A stretch of DNA of 64,000 nucleotides, taken from the NCBI GenBank assembly GCA_047634635.1, contig JBLIIE010000001.1:1-64000 (forward strand), in the 5' to 3' direction. How positions within the stretch are numbered: position 1 is the first letter of the stretch; each line of letters begins with the position of its first letter. The notes beneath the pieces are model-generated. The model saw nothing but the letters and a program-made list of their open reading frames with translations. It was not told where the DNA came from and ran no database searches. Source of the DNA: Granulosicoccus sp047634635 (GTDB lineage Bacteria; Pseudomonadota; Gammaproteobacteria; Granulosicoccales; Granulosicoccaceae). A program made the position numbers and the translations under genes. Positions 45,984-55,435 of this stretch are shown in pieces.

Positions 45984-46835
45984 ATGGCTGAGCTTTCCGC
46001 AGTAGATTTTACTGCCCCCGACGCAGAGGTGAAATTTGTTCAATCACTCAGAGACACTGGCTTCGGTGTGCTTAAAAACCACCCAATTCCTGAATCGGCA
46101 GTAAGCAGCATCTACAAACACTGGACAGAATTTTTCAACAGTGACATCAAAGATGATTACCTCTTTGATCCTGAAAAATACGACGGCTTCTTCCCTCGAG
46201 CGCTGGCAGAAACCGCAAAAGGGAACTCGGTTAGAGATATCAAGGAGTATTTTCACTTCTATCCTTGGGGTCGATGCCCTGACGCATTAAAAGCTGAACT
46301 CGACGAATATTACGATAACGCCGTGAATTTCGCCTCAACGTTGTTGTGCTGGGTCGAGGCACAGACACCTGCTGAGATTGCGTTAGGGTTCCGCGAACCA
46401 CTTTCAAACATGATCAACGGAGGTTCGCAATCGCTATTGCGCGTGCTTCACTACCCACCCCTTGGAGAGGATGTGGAGTCAGGCGCCATTCGAGCTGGAG
46501 CCCACGAAGATATTAATCTACTGACCTTACTACCAGCCGCTAACGAACCTGGATTGCAGGTCAAGGCCAAAGATGGGAGCTGGTTGGACGTGCCTTGTGA
46601 TTTCGGCAACTTGATTATCAATATCGGAGATATGCTGCAAGAGGCCTCCGGTGGTTACTTCCCATCAACAACACACAGAGTAATCAACCCGGAAGGGCAT
46701 GACTCGACCCGAGCCCGCATTAGTCTTCCCCTGTTTCTCCATCCCAGACCCGATGTCGTGCTTTCCGAACGATATACGGCGGGTTCCTATCTACAAGAGC
46801 GATTGTCCGAACTTCGTAGTTCAGACAGCAAATAG
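45984..46835 (+). CDS. 2-oxoglutarate/Fe(II)-dependent oxygenase, isopenicillin N synthase type
   Basis: This 283-residue enzyme has the His-x-Asp of GAHEDINLLTLL (about 172-183), the distal His in STTHRVINPE (about 231) and Arg in RARISLPLFLHP, the full iron/2OG set. The N-terminal part is the conserved DIOX_N-like domain (VLKNHPIPES). Substrate is unknown. It is divergent from the cyclase-FHA gene and 42 bases from an SDR gene. Confidence 0.88.
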   Translation: MAELSAVDFTAPDAEVKFVQSLRDTGFGVLKNHPIPESAVSSIYKHWTEFFNSDIKDDYLFDPEKYDGFFPRALAETAKGNSVRDIKEYFHFYPWGRCPDALKAELDEYYDNAVNFASTLLCWVEAQTPAEIALGFREPLSNMINGGSQSLLRVLHYPPLGEDVESGAIRAGAHEDINLLTLLPAANEPGLQVKAKDGSWLDVPCDFGNLIINIGDMLQEASGGYFPSTTHRVINPEGHDSTRARISLPLFLHPRPDVVLSERYTAGSYLQERLSELRSSDSK

Positions 46836-46877
46836 TCACACAACACCCACCCACGACAAACACGACAGGCAACAAAC

Positions 46878-47624
46878 ATGACACAAGTAGCCCTTGTAAC
46901 TGGCGCAGGATCAGGAATCGGCCAACAAAGCGCTTTGGCTCTTGTTAACGCTGGATTTCACGTGGTTCTCACTGGACGACGGGAATCCGCGCTAAACGAG
47001 ACGATCGCACTTTGCGCATCATCTGAAAAGATGACGGCTATCAGTTGCGACGTGACGCAAAGCGCTGCCGTGGATGCACTCTATGCACAGATAGAAGCGC
47101 AACATGGGCGACTGGACGTTTTATTCAATAACGCCGGAACCAATGTACCTGCCATGCCCATCGATGAGCTGACGGTTGAGCAATGGAAACTTGTGATAGA
47201 TGTGAACCTTACGGGTGCCTTTTTAGCAGCACGCGGAGCATTTGCACTGATGCGTAAGCAATCTCCACAAGGCGGCCGCATCATCAATAATGGCTCTATC
47301 TCTGCATACGTGCCTCGACCCGGCTCAGTACCCTACACAGTCTCTAAACACGCGATTACAGGACTAACTCGTACATTGTCTCTGGATGGGCGTGCATTTA
47401 ACATTGCTTGCGGTCAAATCGACATCGGCAATACGGCATCTGACATGACCGAGCAAATGAATTCAGGTGTGCCCCAGGCTGACGGTTCAATCAAGCCTGA
47501 GCCCACGATGGATACAAGCCACGTCGCAAATGCGGTAGTCAACATGGCGCAGTTGCCACTCGACGCAAACGTTCAATTCATGACGATAATGGCGTCAGCA
47601 ATGCCATTCATAGGCCGCGGCTAA
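46878..47624 (+). CDS. SDR-family oxidoreductase
   Basis: This 248-residue classical short-chain dehydrogenase has VALVTGAGSGIGQQSAL with TGRR as the NADP-type binding patch, FNNAGTN, and the catalytic Ser-Tyr-Lys (NGSISAYVP, then YTVSKHAITG, about 153-157). It follows the oxygenase on the same strand and is probably co-transcribed. Substrate cannot be assigned. Confidence 0.92.
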   Translation: MTQVALVTGAGSGIGQQSALALVNAGFHVVLTGRRESALNETIALCASSEKMTAISCDVTQSAAVDALYAQIEAQHGRLDVLFNNAGTNVPAMPIDELTVEQWKLVIDVNLTGAFLAARGAFALMRKQSPQGGRIINNGSISAYVPRPGSVPYTVSKHAITGLTRTLSLDGRAFNIACGQIDIGNTASDMTEQMNSGVPQADGSIKPEPTMDTSHVANAVVNMAQLPLDANVQFMTIMASAMPFIGRG

Positions 47625-47634
47625 GGTTCCGGAA

Positions 47635-49212
47635 CTAGCGGCTTAACTCAGCTGTCAGCTTATTCAAAGCGTGGGTTGCGAAATCGCGCCCCACGTCTTG
47701 ATAAAGATAGAATGTCGCACAACCTAGGGCCTCCAACTCGGCAGCCTCATCGGGGAATCGTACAGACACAGCAAGCGTATTCTGAAAATCAAGTTCTCTA
47801 GCGAGCTTTGCGACTCGTAAATTCTCTCGATGGTTACTCAGGCTGACCATAATCAGTTCGCAGTTCACAAGCTGCGTGTGCTCCCAAAAGTCTCTATCGG
47901 ACGCATCACCATGTACGCAAGGCCAGCCATTGCCTGATCGCTCCAATGCGACAGCATACTTCTCCTCAACACCCACTACATCCTGATGTCCAGCATCACG
48001 TAAAGCATCAAATGCTCCTCGTCCAACCCGCCCCATTCCCATAATCACAATATTGGCGGTTCCTAGTGATCCAATAGTTTCTTCAGGCAAACAAACGCTT
48101 CGCTCGTGCTGTCGCAACTTATCACCATACCGAATATAGAGGCTGTGAGCTTTGCGATTGAGGGGTGTTGCCACAACATAGGAGAGAGCCATTGCTAATG
48201 CAACTGTGGTCAACCACTGCTCACCCAGAATTCCAGCTTCCTGAGCAATAACCGTCACTATTAGCCCGAATTCACTATAGGTGAAAAGACTTAAACCAGA
48301 TAGCCATCCTGTTCTTGCACGAAGACCAAATGCTGTTAATACACCAAAGTAGATTAGTGGTCTTAATGTAACCAGCATGGCAAGCACTATGGCGACATAG
48401 ACAAGTTCAAGACTCGGTATGCCGTAATACCCGATTTGTAGAAAGAATCCTATGAGCAGTAAATTTTTCAAGCCTGCCAATTGGTCGTAAATTTCCTTCG
48501 CTTTTTTCGAATCAGCTCGCTCCAGCAACATACCCATGACCAATGCACCCAGCCCAGCTTTGAGATCAACAAACTCGAATAATTCTCCGGCACCAAATGC
48601 GGCGCCGATTCCTGCCAACAACAGTAGCTCACCATGACCGATGATCGGCAGGAGCTTGCGGATAACGGGAAGCAAAAGAGGCAGACCGAGCAGCAGCAGA
48701 GCCCACGGTGTCGGCAGGTAATCAGCTGTTACAACTAAATAAATAACGGCGAACACATCTTGCACAACGAGTATGCCAATGGCGATAGATGCATAGAAGG
48801 AGGTTGATTCTCCTCGCTCCTCGAATAACTTTATCGCAAGTACCGTGCTGGAGAAAGACAACGCGAACGCCAAAGTCCACGGTGCTGCCGCGTGATCGAA
48901 GGATAAAGGTGGATACACCATGCCAACTATGTAAATAACCGCAGTCGTTAACGGTACCGCTATGACCATGTGCAGGATGGCTGAACCCCACACGTATTTC
49001 GGTTTTAAGGATGCAGGGTCTAGCTTTAGCCCAATGGTAAAAAGCAGCAACAGAATGCCAGCATCAGCAAGTGGCGCCAACCCTTCACCAGAACCAATAC
49101 CGATGGCGTTACTGACAAATCCAGCTAACAGATAGCCAAGCAATGGAGGATATCCAAACCGGCTAAATACCAGACCGGCAGCAAAAGCCACTGCTATTAC
49201 TATGGGCTCCAT
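47635..49212 (-). CDS. CPA2-family cation:proton antiporter with RCK domain (KefB/YbaL-like)
   Basis: This 525-residue protein has about 12 membrane helices in the first ~380 residues (GLVFSRFGYPPLLGYLLAGF onward). A cytoplasmic TrkA-N/RCK domain follows: NIVIMGMGRVGRGAFDALRD and VVGVEEKYAVAL, with HGDASDRDFW. No TrkA-C domain follows. Such proteins exchange K+ or Na+ for protons. It is downstream of the M20 amidohydrolase on the same strand. Confidence 0.9.
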   Translation of the reverse strand: MEPIVIAVAFAAGLVFSRFGYPPLLGYLLAGFVSNAIGIGSGEGLAPLADAGILLLLFTIGLKLDPASLKPKYVWGSAILHMVIAVPLTTAVIYIVGMVYPPLSFDHAAAPWTLAFALSFSSTVLAIKLFEERGESTSFYASIAIGILVVQDVFAVIYLVVTADYLPTPWALLLLGLPLLLPVIRKLLPIIGHGELLLLAGIGAAFGAGELFEFVDLKAGLGALVMGMLLERADSKKAKEIYDQLAGLKNLLLIGFFLQIGYYGIPSLELVYVAIVLAMLVTLRPLIYFGVLTAFGLRARTGWLSGLSLFTYSEFGLIVTVIAQEAGILGEQWLTTVALAMALSYVVATPLNRKAHSLYIRYGDKLRQHERSVCLPEETIGSLGTANIVIMGMGRVGRGAFDALRDAGHQDVVGVEEKYAVALERSGNGWPCVHGDASDRDFWEHTQLVNCELIMVSLSNHRENLRVAKLARELDFQNTLAVSVRFPDEAAELEALGCATFYLYQDVGRDFATHALNKLTAELSR

Positions 49213-49232
49213 ACCCTATTTACAGCAACTTG

Positions 49233-50408
49233 TTATTCATTTAGCGGCATTGCTGAATCTACAAGGTTAACCCAGTACTGGCACCCATACCGTATCGCCT
49301 CATCATTGAAGTCATATTCCGGGTGATGCAGGTTAGCTGACGTACCATTGCCGATAAACATAAAGGTCCCAGGGCGTTCATTCAGCATGAAGGAGAAATC
49401 TTCTGCACCCATCATGGGTACCCTCTGTGGATCAACCTTCTCGTGTCCCACGACCTTTCTGGCAACTTCGACAGCAAATTTTGTTTGAGCTTCATGATTG
49501 ACCGTAGGCGGATAGCCATCTCGGTAATTAACCACAGCAGTTGCATTAAAGACTTTGGCAGTTTGTTCAGCAATATCAATGACCCGCTGTTTTGCATCCA
49601 GACGTACAGACTCATCAAAGGCTCGAAGAGTGCCACGCATCTTAACGCTTTGTGGAATGACGTTATATGCGCAGCCCTCAACTTCCATGGTAGTTACTGA
49701 GACCACCACAGGGTCGATCGGTCGTATTCCGCGAGAAACAATACTTTGCAGCGCCAATACAGTGTGGGAGGCAACGACAACTGGATCGATGCATGCATCC
49801 GGCATCGCCGCATGCCCACCCACACCCGTTACCAGAATATCGAATTCGTCGGCCGCAGCCATTAATGGACCCGGGCGCGTCGCAAACTCTCCAATGGGCA
49901 AATTAGGCATGTTGTGCATGCCATACACCTCGTTTATTCCAAAACGTTCCATCATGCCGTCCTGGCACATGGCCTGCCCGCCTGCTCCACCTTCTTCTGC
50001 CGGTTGAAAAATAACCACCACAGAGCCATTGAAATCACGAGAGTCCGCTAACGCGCGGGCTGCTCCAAGAAGCATCGCAGTATGTCCATCGTGTCCACAA
50101 GCATGCATTTTTCCAGCAGTTGTCGAGGCCCACTGCGCACCCGTGGCCTCGTTAATCGGCAGAGCATCCATATCAGCTCTTAGCCCGATAACTTTACCAG
50201 AGCCTTGGCTGCGCCCTCTGATGACACCAACAACACCCGTTTGACCCACACCTTCGACCACATCATCCAGGCCGAAATCGCGTAATTTATCCGCAACAAA
50301 TTTTGCTGTTCGGTGCACGTCGTAACCGAGCTCGGGGTTTTGATGGATATCGCGACGCCATGCTGTGATTTCTGGCAATAGGTTATCGAGTCGATCAGTG
50401 CTTTTCAT
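49233..50408 (-). CDS. M20-family amidohydrolase
   Basis: A 391-residue dizinc hydrolase of the hippurate/N-acyl-amino-acid amidohydrolase type. MHACGHDGHTAML and PAEEGGAGGQAM, with GMHNMP and MGAEDFSFML, provide metal ligands and the catalytic Glu. The frame opens at 50438 inside pyrE, but ATG at 50408 has AAAGG upstream and avoids that overlap. It follows pyrE closely. The acyl-amino-acid substrate is unknown. Confidence 0.9.
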   Translation of the reverse strand: MKSTDRLDNLLPEITAWRRDIHQNPELGYDVHRTAKFVADKLRDFGLDDVVEGVGQTGVVGVIRGRSQGSGKVIGLRADMDALPINEATGAQWASTTAGKMHACGHDGHTAMLLGAARALADSRDFNGSVVVIFQPAEEGGAGGQAMCQDGMMERFGINEVYGMHNMPNLPIGEFATRPGPLMAAADEFDILVTGVGGHAAMPDACIDPVVVASHTVLALQSIVSRGIRPIDPVVVSVTTMEVEGCAYNVIPQSVKMRGTLRAFDESVRLDAKQRVIDIAEQTAKVFNATAVVNYRDGYPPTVNHEAQTKFAVEVARKVVGHEKVDPQRVPMMGAEDFSFMLNERPGTFMFIGNGTSANLHHPEYDFNDEAIRYGCQYWVNLVDSAMPLNE

Positions 50409-50412
50409 CGTG

Positions 50413-51108
50413 TTAGGCCTTTGGTTTGTAATCACCACCGTGATCTTTTGACCACGTTATCGGATCCTTCAAAAACGCCTCAACCTGCGTATGCGCCTCT
50501 TCAGAGAAATGTCCTGCTGCACGTGAAGCTGCCAGCACATCCCACCAGGTTGCCAGGTAATGCAGTTGTAAACCGGCTTTATCCAGATTTTCAGGAGTTT
50601 GATTGAAGATGTCGTAGTAGAAAACCACCAGGGTGTGACTCACAACCCCGCCAGCCTCACGAATGGCTTCAGCAAAACTAAGTTTGGAGCCGCCGTCGGT
50701 GGTCAGATCTTCAACGAGTAGAACTCTTTGCCCTTCGCTGATATCACCTTCTATGCGTGCATCGCGGCCAAAGCCTTTGGGCTTTTTCCGCACGTATTGC
50801 ATAGGCAACTGCATCCGATCACTGATCCAGGCAGCAAAAGGAATTCCGGCTGTTTCGCCACCAGCGATGGCATCAAACGCCTCATACCCGGTATCACGTA
50901 CCAACGTGGACACTGCAAAATCCATAAGCGTGGAACGAATCCGAGGATACGAAATCAACTTACGGCAGTCGATATAGACGGGACTTGCCAGTCCCGATGT
51001 AAAAATATACGGATCCTCAGGGCGGAAATGGACTGCCTTGATTTCCAACAGCATTCTTGCCGTAATGGCTGCCATCTCTTCTCGAGATGCGTAGGACGTA
51101 TTGAACAT
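50413..51108 (-). CDS. pyrE: Orotate phosphoribosyltransferase
   Basis: This 231-residue enzyme makes OMP in pyrimidine synthesis. PRPP loop VLLVEDLTTDGGSKLSFAEA, FTSGLASPVYIDCRKLISYP and GGETAGIPFAAWIS are diagnostic. It starts two bases after the pyrC stop. The next gene starts four bases after it, so pyrC-pyrE and the amidohydrolase are likely one transcript. Confidence 0.95.
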   Translation of the reverse strand: MFNTSYASREEMAAITARMLLEIKAVHFRPEDPYIFTSGLASPVYIDCRKLISYPRIRSTLMDFAVSTLVRDTGYEAFDAIAGGETAGIPFAAWISDRMQLPMQYVRKKPKGFGRDARIEGDISEGQRVLLVEDLTTDGGSKLSFAEAIREAGGVVSHTLVVFYYDIFNQTPENLDKAGLQLHYLATWWDVLAASRAAGHFSEEAHTQVEAFLKDPITWSKDHGGDYKPKA

Positions 51109-51110
51109 TA

Positions 51111-52154
51111 TTAAACTACCTGCCAGTAAATGTCGCGTGCGGGATCAAACGGAACAACCCAATCATTGCCGACCGATATGCGCGGTGGAATCGGGGTTTT
51201 AGTATCGCTTTTCTGCAACGTTATAGTCTTTGAGTTGGGTTCTAGCCCGTACCACTTTGGGCCGTTCAATGATGCAAATGCTTCGAGCTTATCCAGTGCG
51301 TTGGCCTCTTCAAATACCGCAGCCAGACAAACCATCGTATTGGCTGCATTGAACACGCCGGCACACCCACAATCACTTTCCTTGCTGCTACGCGTGTGTG
51401 GGGCACTATCAGTACCCAGGAAATAACGTTCGTCGCCACTGCACGCAGCCTTAACAAGCGCCTGACGATGCTCTTCACGCTTTACAATAGGCAAACAGTA
51501 GTAATGTGGACGGATGCCACCGACGAGCAGATGATTTCGGTTGATCATCAAATGGTGTGTCGTTAACGTTGCTGCCAGATTTTTATCAGAGCTTGCAACA
51601 TAGTCAACGCCGTCTTTGGTCGTAACGTGCTCCATCACAATGCGCAGCTCAGGCAGCGTATTCCGCAATGGCACAAGAACCGTTTCGATAAAGCGCGCTT
51701 CACGATCGAAAATATCGACGTCACTATCAGTGACCTCACCGTGCACACACAGCGTGACTCCATGCTTTGCCATAGCTTCAAGAACCGACATAACCTTATG
51801 GATGTCAGTGACTCCAGATGAGGAATTAGTCGTTGCACCTGCCGGATACAGTTTGACCGCAACGATTGATCCAGCAGCAGCAGCGCTCACAACATCCTCA
51901 GGATCGGTAGTCTCAGTCAAATAGAGTGTCATCAAAGGTTTAAAAGACTGTGGCGCTCCACTTGCTGCAAGCGCGTTTTCAATTCTCGCCTTGTATTGCA
52001 GTGCATCGGCACCGGTTACCACTGGAGGGACCAAGTTGGGCATGACTAAGGCGCGACCAAAGTGTTCAGCGGAACTACCAACAATGGCTGATAACATGTC
52101 GCCATCGCGAAGATGTAGATGCCAGTCATCAGGCTGGGTAAGCGTGATTTGCAT
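51111..52154 (-). CDS. pyrC: Dihydroorotase (type II)
   Basis: A 347-residue enzyme cyclising N-carbamoyl-aspartate. The zinc-binding DWHLHLRDG (about 11-19) is at the N-terminus, as in the short class II enzymes. VAVKLYPAGATTNSSSGV (with the carboxylated Lys), CVHGEVTD, EHVTTKDGV and GTDSAPH complete the site. It starts 11 bases after mntR, so pyrimidine genes may be co-transcribed with the Mn operon. Confidence 0.96.
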   Translation of the reverse strand: MQITLTQPDDWHLHLRDGDMLSAIVGSSAEHFGRALVMPNLVPPVVTGADALQYKARIENALAASGAPQSFKPLMTLYLTETTDPEDVVSAAAAGSIVAVKLYPAGATTNSSSGVTDIHKVMSVLEAMAKHGVTLCVHGEVTDSDVDIFDREARFIETVLVPLRNTLPELRIVMEHVTTKDGVDYVASSDKNLAATLTTHHLMINRNHLLVGGIRPHYYCLPIVKREEHRQALVKAACSGDERYFLGTDSAPHTRSSKESDCGCAGVFNAANTMVCLAAVFEEANALDKLEAFASLNGPKWYGLEPNSKTITLQKSDTKTPIPPRISVGNDWVVPFDPARDIYWQVV

Positions 52155-52165
52155 GAATTTATTTG

Positions 52166-52630
52166 TCAGGTGGTGGGGCGGCTAGCGTCGATTATGCGAC
52201 GAAATGCTGCAAGTGTTTCTTCTGACACATGATGTTCGACTCCTTCGGAGTCAATTTTCGCGGTAACGTCGTTAACACCAATAGCCAGGAGAAACTGATA
52301 AACTACATTATGCCGTTCACGGCTGCTATCAGCCAAAGTCTTACCTTTGATCGTTAAGAATATTGATCTGTAAGGTTCACTGGTGACATACCCTTCGCGT
52401 TGCAAGCGGGCGATTGTTTTGCTTGCGCTGGGTTGTGATATACCCAGTCGCTCGGCCAATTCAACTAGCCGAGCTTCACCTTGAGAATCGATCAAGTCGT
52501 CAATGAGCTCTACATAATCCTCGGTGGACTCCATCTGATGAGCTTGGCGTACCACAGCAAAAGCCTCTGCTTGCTCATCAGGTTCTTGCAACGGCCTTTC
52601 TGCCGAACTCTTTGTAGAATCGAAACTCAT
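52166..52630 (-). CDS. mntR: Manganese transport regulator MntR (DtxR family)
   Basis: This 154-residue protein has a winged-helix DNA-binding domain (ELIDDLIDSQGEARLVELAE, then LGISQPSASKTIARLQREGY) and a C-terminal metal-sensing dimerisation helix with EGVEHHVSEETLAAF. The Glu-His-His ligands match MntR. An N-terminal extension of about 20 residues is Glu/Pro-rich. It lies after the Mn uptake genes on the same strand and probably represses them when Mn is plentiful. Confidence 0.92.
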   Translation of the reverse strand: MSFDSTKSSAERPLQEPDEQAEAFAVVRQAHQMESTEDYVELIDDLIDSQGEARLVELAERLGISQPSASKTIARLQREGYVTSEPYRSIFLTIKGKTLADSSRERHNVVYQFLLAIGVNDVTAKIDSEGVEHHVSEETLAAFRRIIDASRPTT

Positions 52631-52716
52631 AGGTTTAGCGGTGTCTCTATTCGGGCTCCGGGTACTACCGTCAATTATGCCATGATCCTGTCCGGGTGAT
52701 GCCAGTGATCCGCCAG

Positions 52717-53562
52717 TTACTGGGTGACCAGACGTCGCGCCAGTCTCTGTGTCTCACGCATTCGCCGCACAAAGGCGACAATAAAAATCGCTGTGAGGAT
52801 CAGTACGATAGTCGGTGCAGGTGCGCTGTCTAGATAGAAACTTAGGTATGCGCCAATGAGCATCGAAGCGACACATACTGCCACTGACACGATCATCATA
52901 TGACCAAAACTGCGAACGGTGAGAAATGCAATTGCACCCGGTGTAACCAACAGCGCTACTGCCAAAATAAGACCTACTGAGGTCAGAGTAGCTACGATAG
53001 TCAGTGACAAACTGATTAGCAGACCGTAGTGAAGTGCATTAGTGTTCAAGCCGATCGCTTTTGCCTGCGCTGGATCGAAAGCATGCAACAACAGATCCTT
53101 CCACTTCAGCAGTAGTGCTAACGATACGGCCAAACTAATCAGTCCGCTCGTCAGTAGGTCCTCTTTGCCGATGCCCAGCATGTTACCGAACAATACATGG
53201 TCGAGGTGTTCGTTGGTATGAATCGAGGTGTACATGATTATGCCGACTCCGAACATTCCAGAAAACACGACACCCATGACGGTGTCTCGCTTGACCCGAC
53301 TGTTCTCAGCCAAATAACCTGTCAGCACAGCACAGATCATCCCTGCTACAAAGGCACCAATAATCAAAGGTATGTTTAGAATCCAAGCCAGAACCACTCC
53401 CGGCAAAGTGGCGTGGCTTACCGCATCACCCATCAATGCCCAACCCTTGAGCACTAGAAAGCAGGACAGCAATGCCGTTGGCGGCGCCACCAATAAAGCT
53501 ATCCAGAACGCATTTTGCATAAAAACAAACTGAAAAGGCTGCAGCAGCGTGTCCATGATCAT
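52717..53562 (-). CDS. sitD: Mn/Fe ABC transporter permease (SitD-like)
   Basis: A 281-residue permease of the ZnuB/MntB family with about eight helices and the motif ALMGDAVSHATLPGVVLAW near residue 40, typical of this group. Its start overlaps the stop of the upstream permease by four bases. With the next permease it forms the heterodimeric channel. Confidence 0.9.
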   Translation of the reverse strand: MIMDTLLQPFQFVFMQNAFWIALLVAPPTALLSCFLVLKGWALMGDAVSHATLPGVVLAWILNIPLIIGAFVAGMICAVLTGYLAENSRVKRDTVMGVVFSGMFGVGIIMYTSIHTNEHLDHVLFGNMLGIGKEDLLTSGLISLAVSLALLLKWKDLLLHAFDPAQAKAIGLNTNALHYGLLISLSLTIVATLTSVGLILAVALLVTPGAIAFLTVRSFGHMMIVSVAVCVASMLIGAYLSFYLDSAPAPTIVLILTAIFIVAFVRRMRETQRLARRLVTQ

Positions 53563-54461
53563 GTCGCGGACTCCTTAGCAGCTTGGCTACGGAGTTCGGC
53601 AAACCTGGGTCCTTTGATTGCTGCAGCAGCCTTGCGCCGACTTGAAAGCAAACCGTGTTTGGGTGCAAACACGAAAGCGCCCAGAAAAATCAGAGTCTGC
53701 AAGGTGACTATCACACCTCCAGTGGCACCGTCTAGAAAATAACTGATGTAAGCACCGGAAAAGCTGGTCAGCGTACCGATTGCCACCGACAGCATGATCA
53801 AGCGAGTAAAACGATCGCACAGTAGATAGGCAGTAGCTCCAGGGGTAACGACCATCGCGATAACAAGAAACGCACCGACCGTGATCATCGCCGCGACGAC
53901 AGAAGCCGAGAGTAGGACAAAGAACAAAGCCTTTAGTAAGTCTGGCCGCAGCCCAATGGTACGCGCATGATTCTCGTCGAAGAATGTCACCATCAAATCC
54001 TTCCACTTCGCCAGTAGTACTACCAATGAAACCACCCCGATCAGTACCAGTTGCAAGGTGTCCTCCGGTGTAATCGCTAGGATGTTACCCATCACGATAG
54101 TCTGGATACTTACCGCCATCGGATTGATCGAGACCATGAATAGGCCAAGGCCAAAAAATGACGTGAAAATAATACCAATGATCACATCGATCTTGAGGCC
54201 TGAGCGCTCACTGAGAAAAAGCATAGCTGCAGCAGCTAATCCGCCAGCAATGAACGCACCCACCGAGAACGGCAAACCAAGCATGAATGCCCCTGCAACA
54301 CCGGGCACAACAGAATGGCTCAGCGCATCGCCTATCAACGACCAGCCTTTGAGCATCAGGTAACACGAAAGGAAGGCACATACCCCCCCTACCAGAGCGG
54401 AAACCCACATGGCGTTTACCATGTAGCCGTAACCAAACGGCTCAAACAGATAATCGATCAT
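53559..54461 (-). CDS. sitC: Mn/Fe ABC transporter permease (SitC-like)
   Basis: A 300-residue permease of the same family, with WSLIGDALSHSVVPGVAGAF and eight or so helices. The basic C-terminal tail is longer than its partner's. It overlaps the ATPase gene by four bases upstream and the second permease by four bases downstream. Confidence 0.9.
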   Translation of the reverse strand: MIDYLFEPFGYGYMVNAMWVSALVGGVCAFLSCYLMLKGWSLIGDALSHSVVPGVAGAFMLGLPFSVGAFIAGGLAAAAMLFLSERSGLKIDVIIGIIFTSFFGLGLFMVSINPMAVSIQTIVMGNILAITPEDTLQLVLIGVVSLVVLLAKWKDLMVTFFDENHARTIGLRPDLLKALFFVLLSASVVAAMITVGAFLVIAMVVTPGATAYLLCDRFTRLIMLSVAIGTLTSFSGAYISYFLDGATGGVIVTLQTLIFLGAFVFAPKHGLLSSRRKAAAAIKGPRFAELRSQAAKESAT

Positions 54462-55420
54462 GAATCTGGCCGACTAATGTCTTTGTTTGAGGCTGCTGCA
54501 CTGTCCGATACGCCTGGCGATAAATTGGTCGGCTCTGCGGAAGCTGGATCACCATAGTGAACAAATGGCCTTTCGTCGTCCGTAATGATCGACACCTCCC
54601 GTGGGTCATCATCATCATGCAACTCCTGACCTCCTAGCGTAAAGTGACGCAGTACGCCACCAAAGGCCAACTCCAGGTTGTGTCGGGTGAATGTTGTATC
54701 GGTAGGCCCGTAGGCTAGTACGGTGTTCTTCACAAGCACTGTACGATCACAGAATTCACGAACAGATCCAAGGTTGTGAGTAGAGACCAGCATGACTCGC
54801 CCTTCTTCACGTAACTCACGAAGCAGCTCCACGATTCGGTCCTCGGTCTTGACATCAACACCGGTGAACGGCTCGTCGAGCAGGATAACTTGCCCATCCT
54901 GGGCTAGCGAGCGAGCCAGAAAAATGCGTTTACGCTGACCTCCAGACAGCTCACCAATCTGGCGATGACGAAAATCCTGCATGCCGACTCGCTCGAGTGC
55001 CAGCTCGACACTCTCTTTGTCCGCCTGCGATGGGCGTCGCAAGAATCCCATATGTCCGTAGCGCCCCATCATCACCACATCATCAACCAAAATCGGAAAG
55101 GCCCAGTCGACCTCTTCCGATTGTGGCACGTAAGCAACTAAGTTCTCGCGAATCGCCTGCTTGACGCTTCTACCTAGCAGACGAATTTCTCCCTTACCGA
55201 TCGGCAGAAAACCCATAATCGCCTTAAACAGAGTCGATTTACCGGCCCCATTGACACCGACCAGTGCTGTAATCGTGCCCAGCGGCACCTCAAAGGACGC
55301 ATCGTAAAGGGCCGTATGCCCGTTACGGTAGGTGACCGTCACGTCGTTGGCCGTGATACCGGCACCCGCATCGCTAATTTGCATAGCGGCAGTATCTACA
55401 GCCTTCACTCGATCTGGCAA
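54458..55420 (-). CDS. sitB: Mn/Fe ABC transporter ATP-binding protein (SitB-like)
   Basis: A 320-residue ABC ATPase: Walker A GVNGAGKSTLFKAI, signature LSGGQRKR, Walker B VILLDEPFTGVD, switch His in VSTHNLGSV. The C-terminal HDDDDPREVSIITDDERPF is typical of SitB-like proteins. A final Ser/Pro/Asp-rich tail of ~25 residues is less conserved. It follows the binding-protein gene by 15 bases. Confidence 0.92.
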   Translation of the reverse strand: MPDRVKAVDTAAMQISDAGAGITANDVTVTYRNGHTALYDASFEVPLGTITALVGVNGAGKSTLFKAIMGFLPIGKGEIRLLGRSVKQAIRENLVAYVPQSEEVDWAFPILVDDVVMMGRYGHMGFLRRPSQADKESVELALERVGMQDFRHRQIGELSGGQRKRIFLARSLAQDGQVILLDEPFTGVDVKTEDRIVELLRELREEGRVMLVSTHNLGSVREFCDRTVLVKNTVLAYGPTDTTFTRHNLELAFGGVLRHFTLGGQELHDDDDPREVSIITDDERPFVHYGDPASAEPTNLSPGVSDSAAASNKDISRPDS

Positions 55421-55435
55421 GGTTTTTCTCCGCTC

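Noticed and set aside
47626..47635. GTTCCGGAAC palindrome between the SDR and antiporter genes
   Set aside because: Only 10 bp with no loop or T-tract; it could occur by chance.
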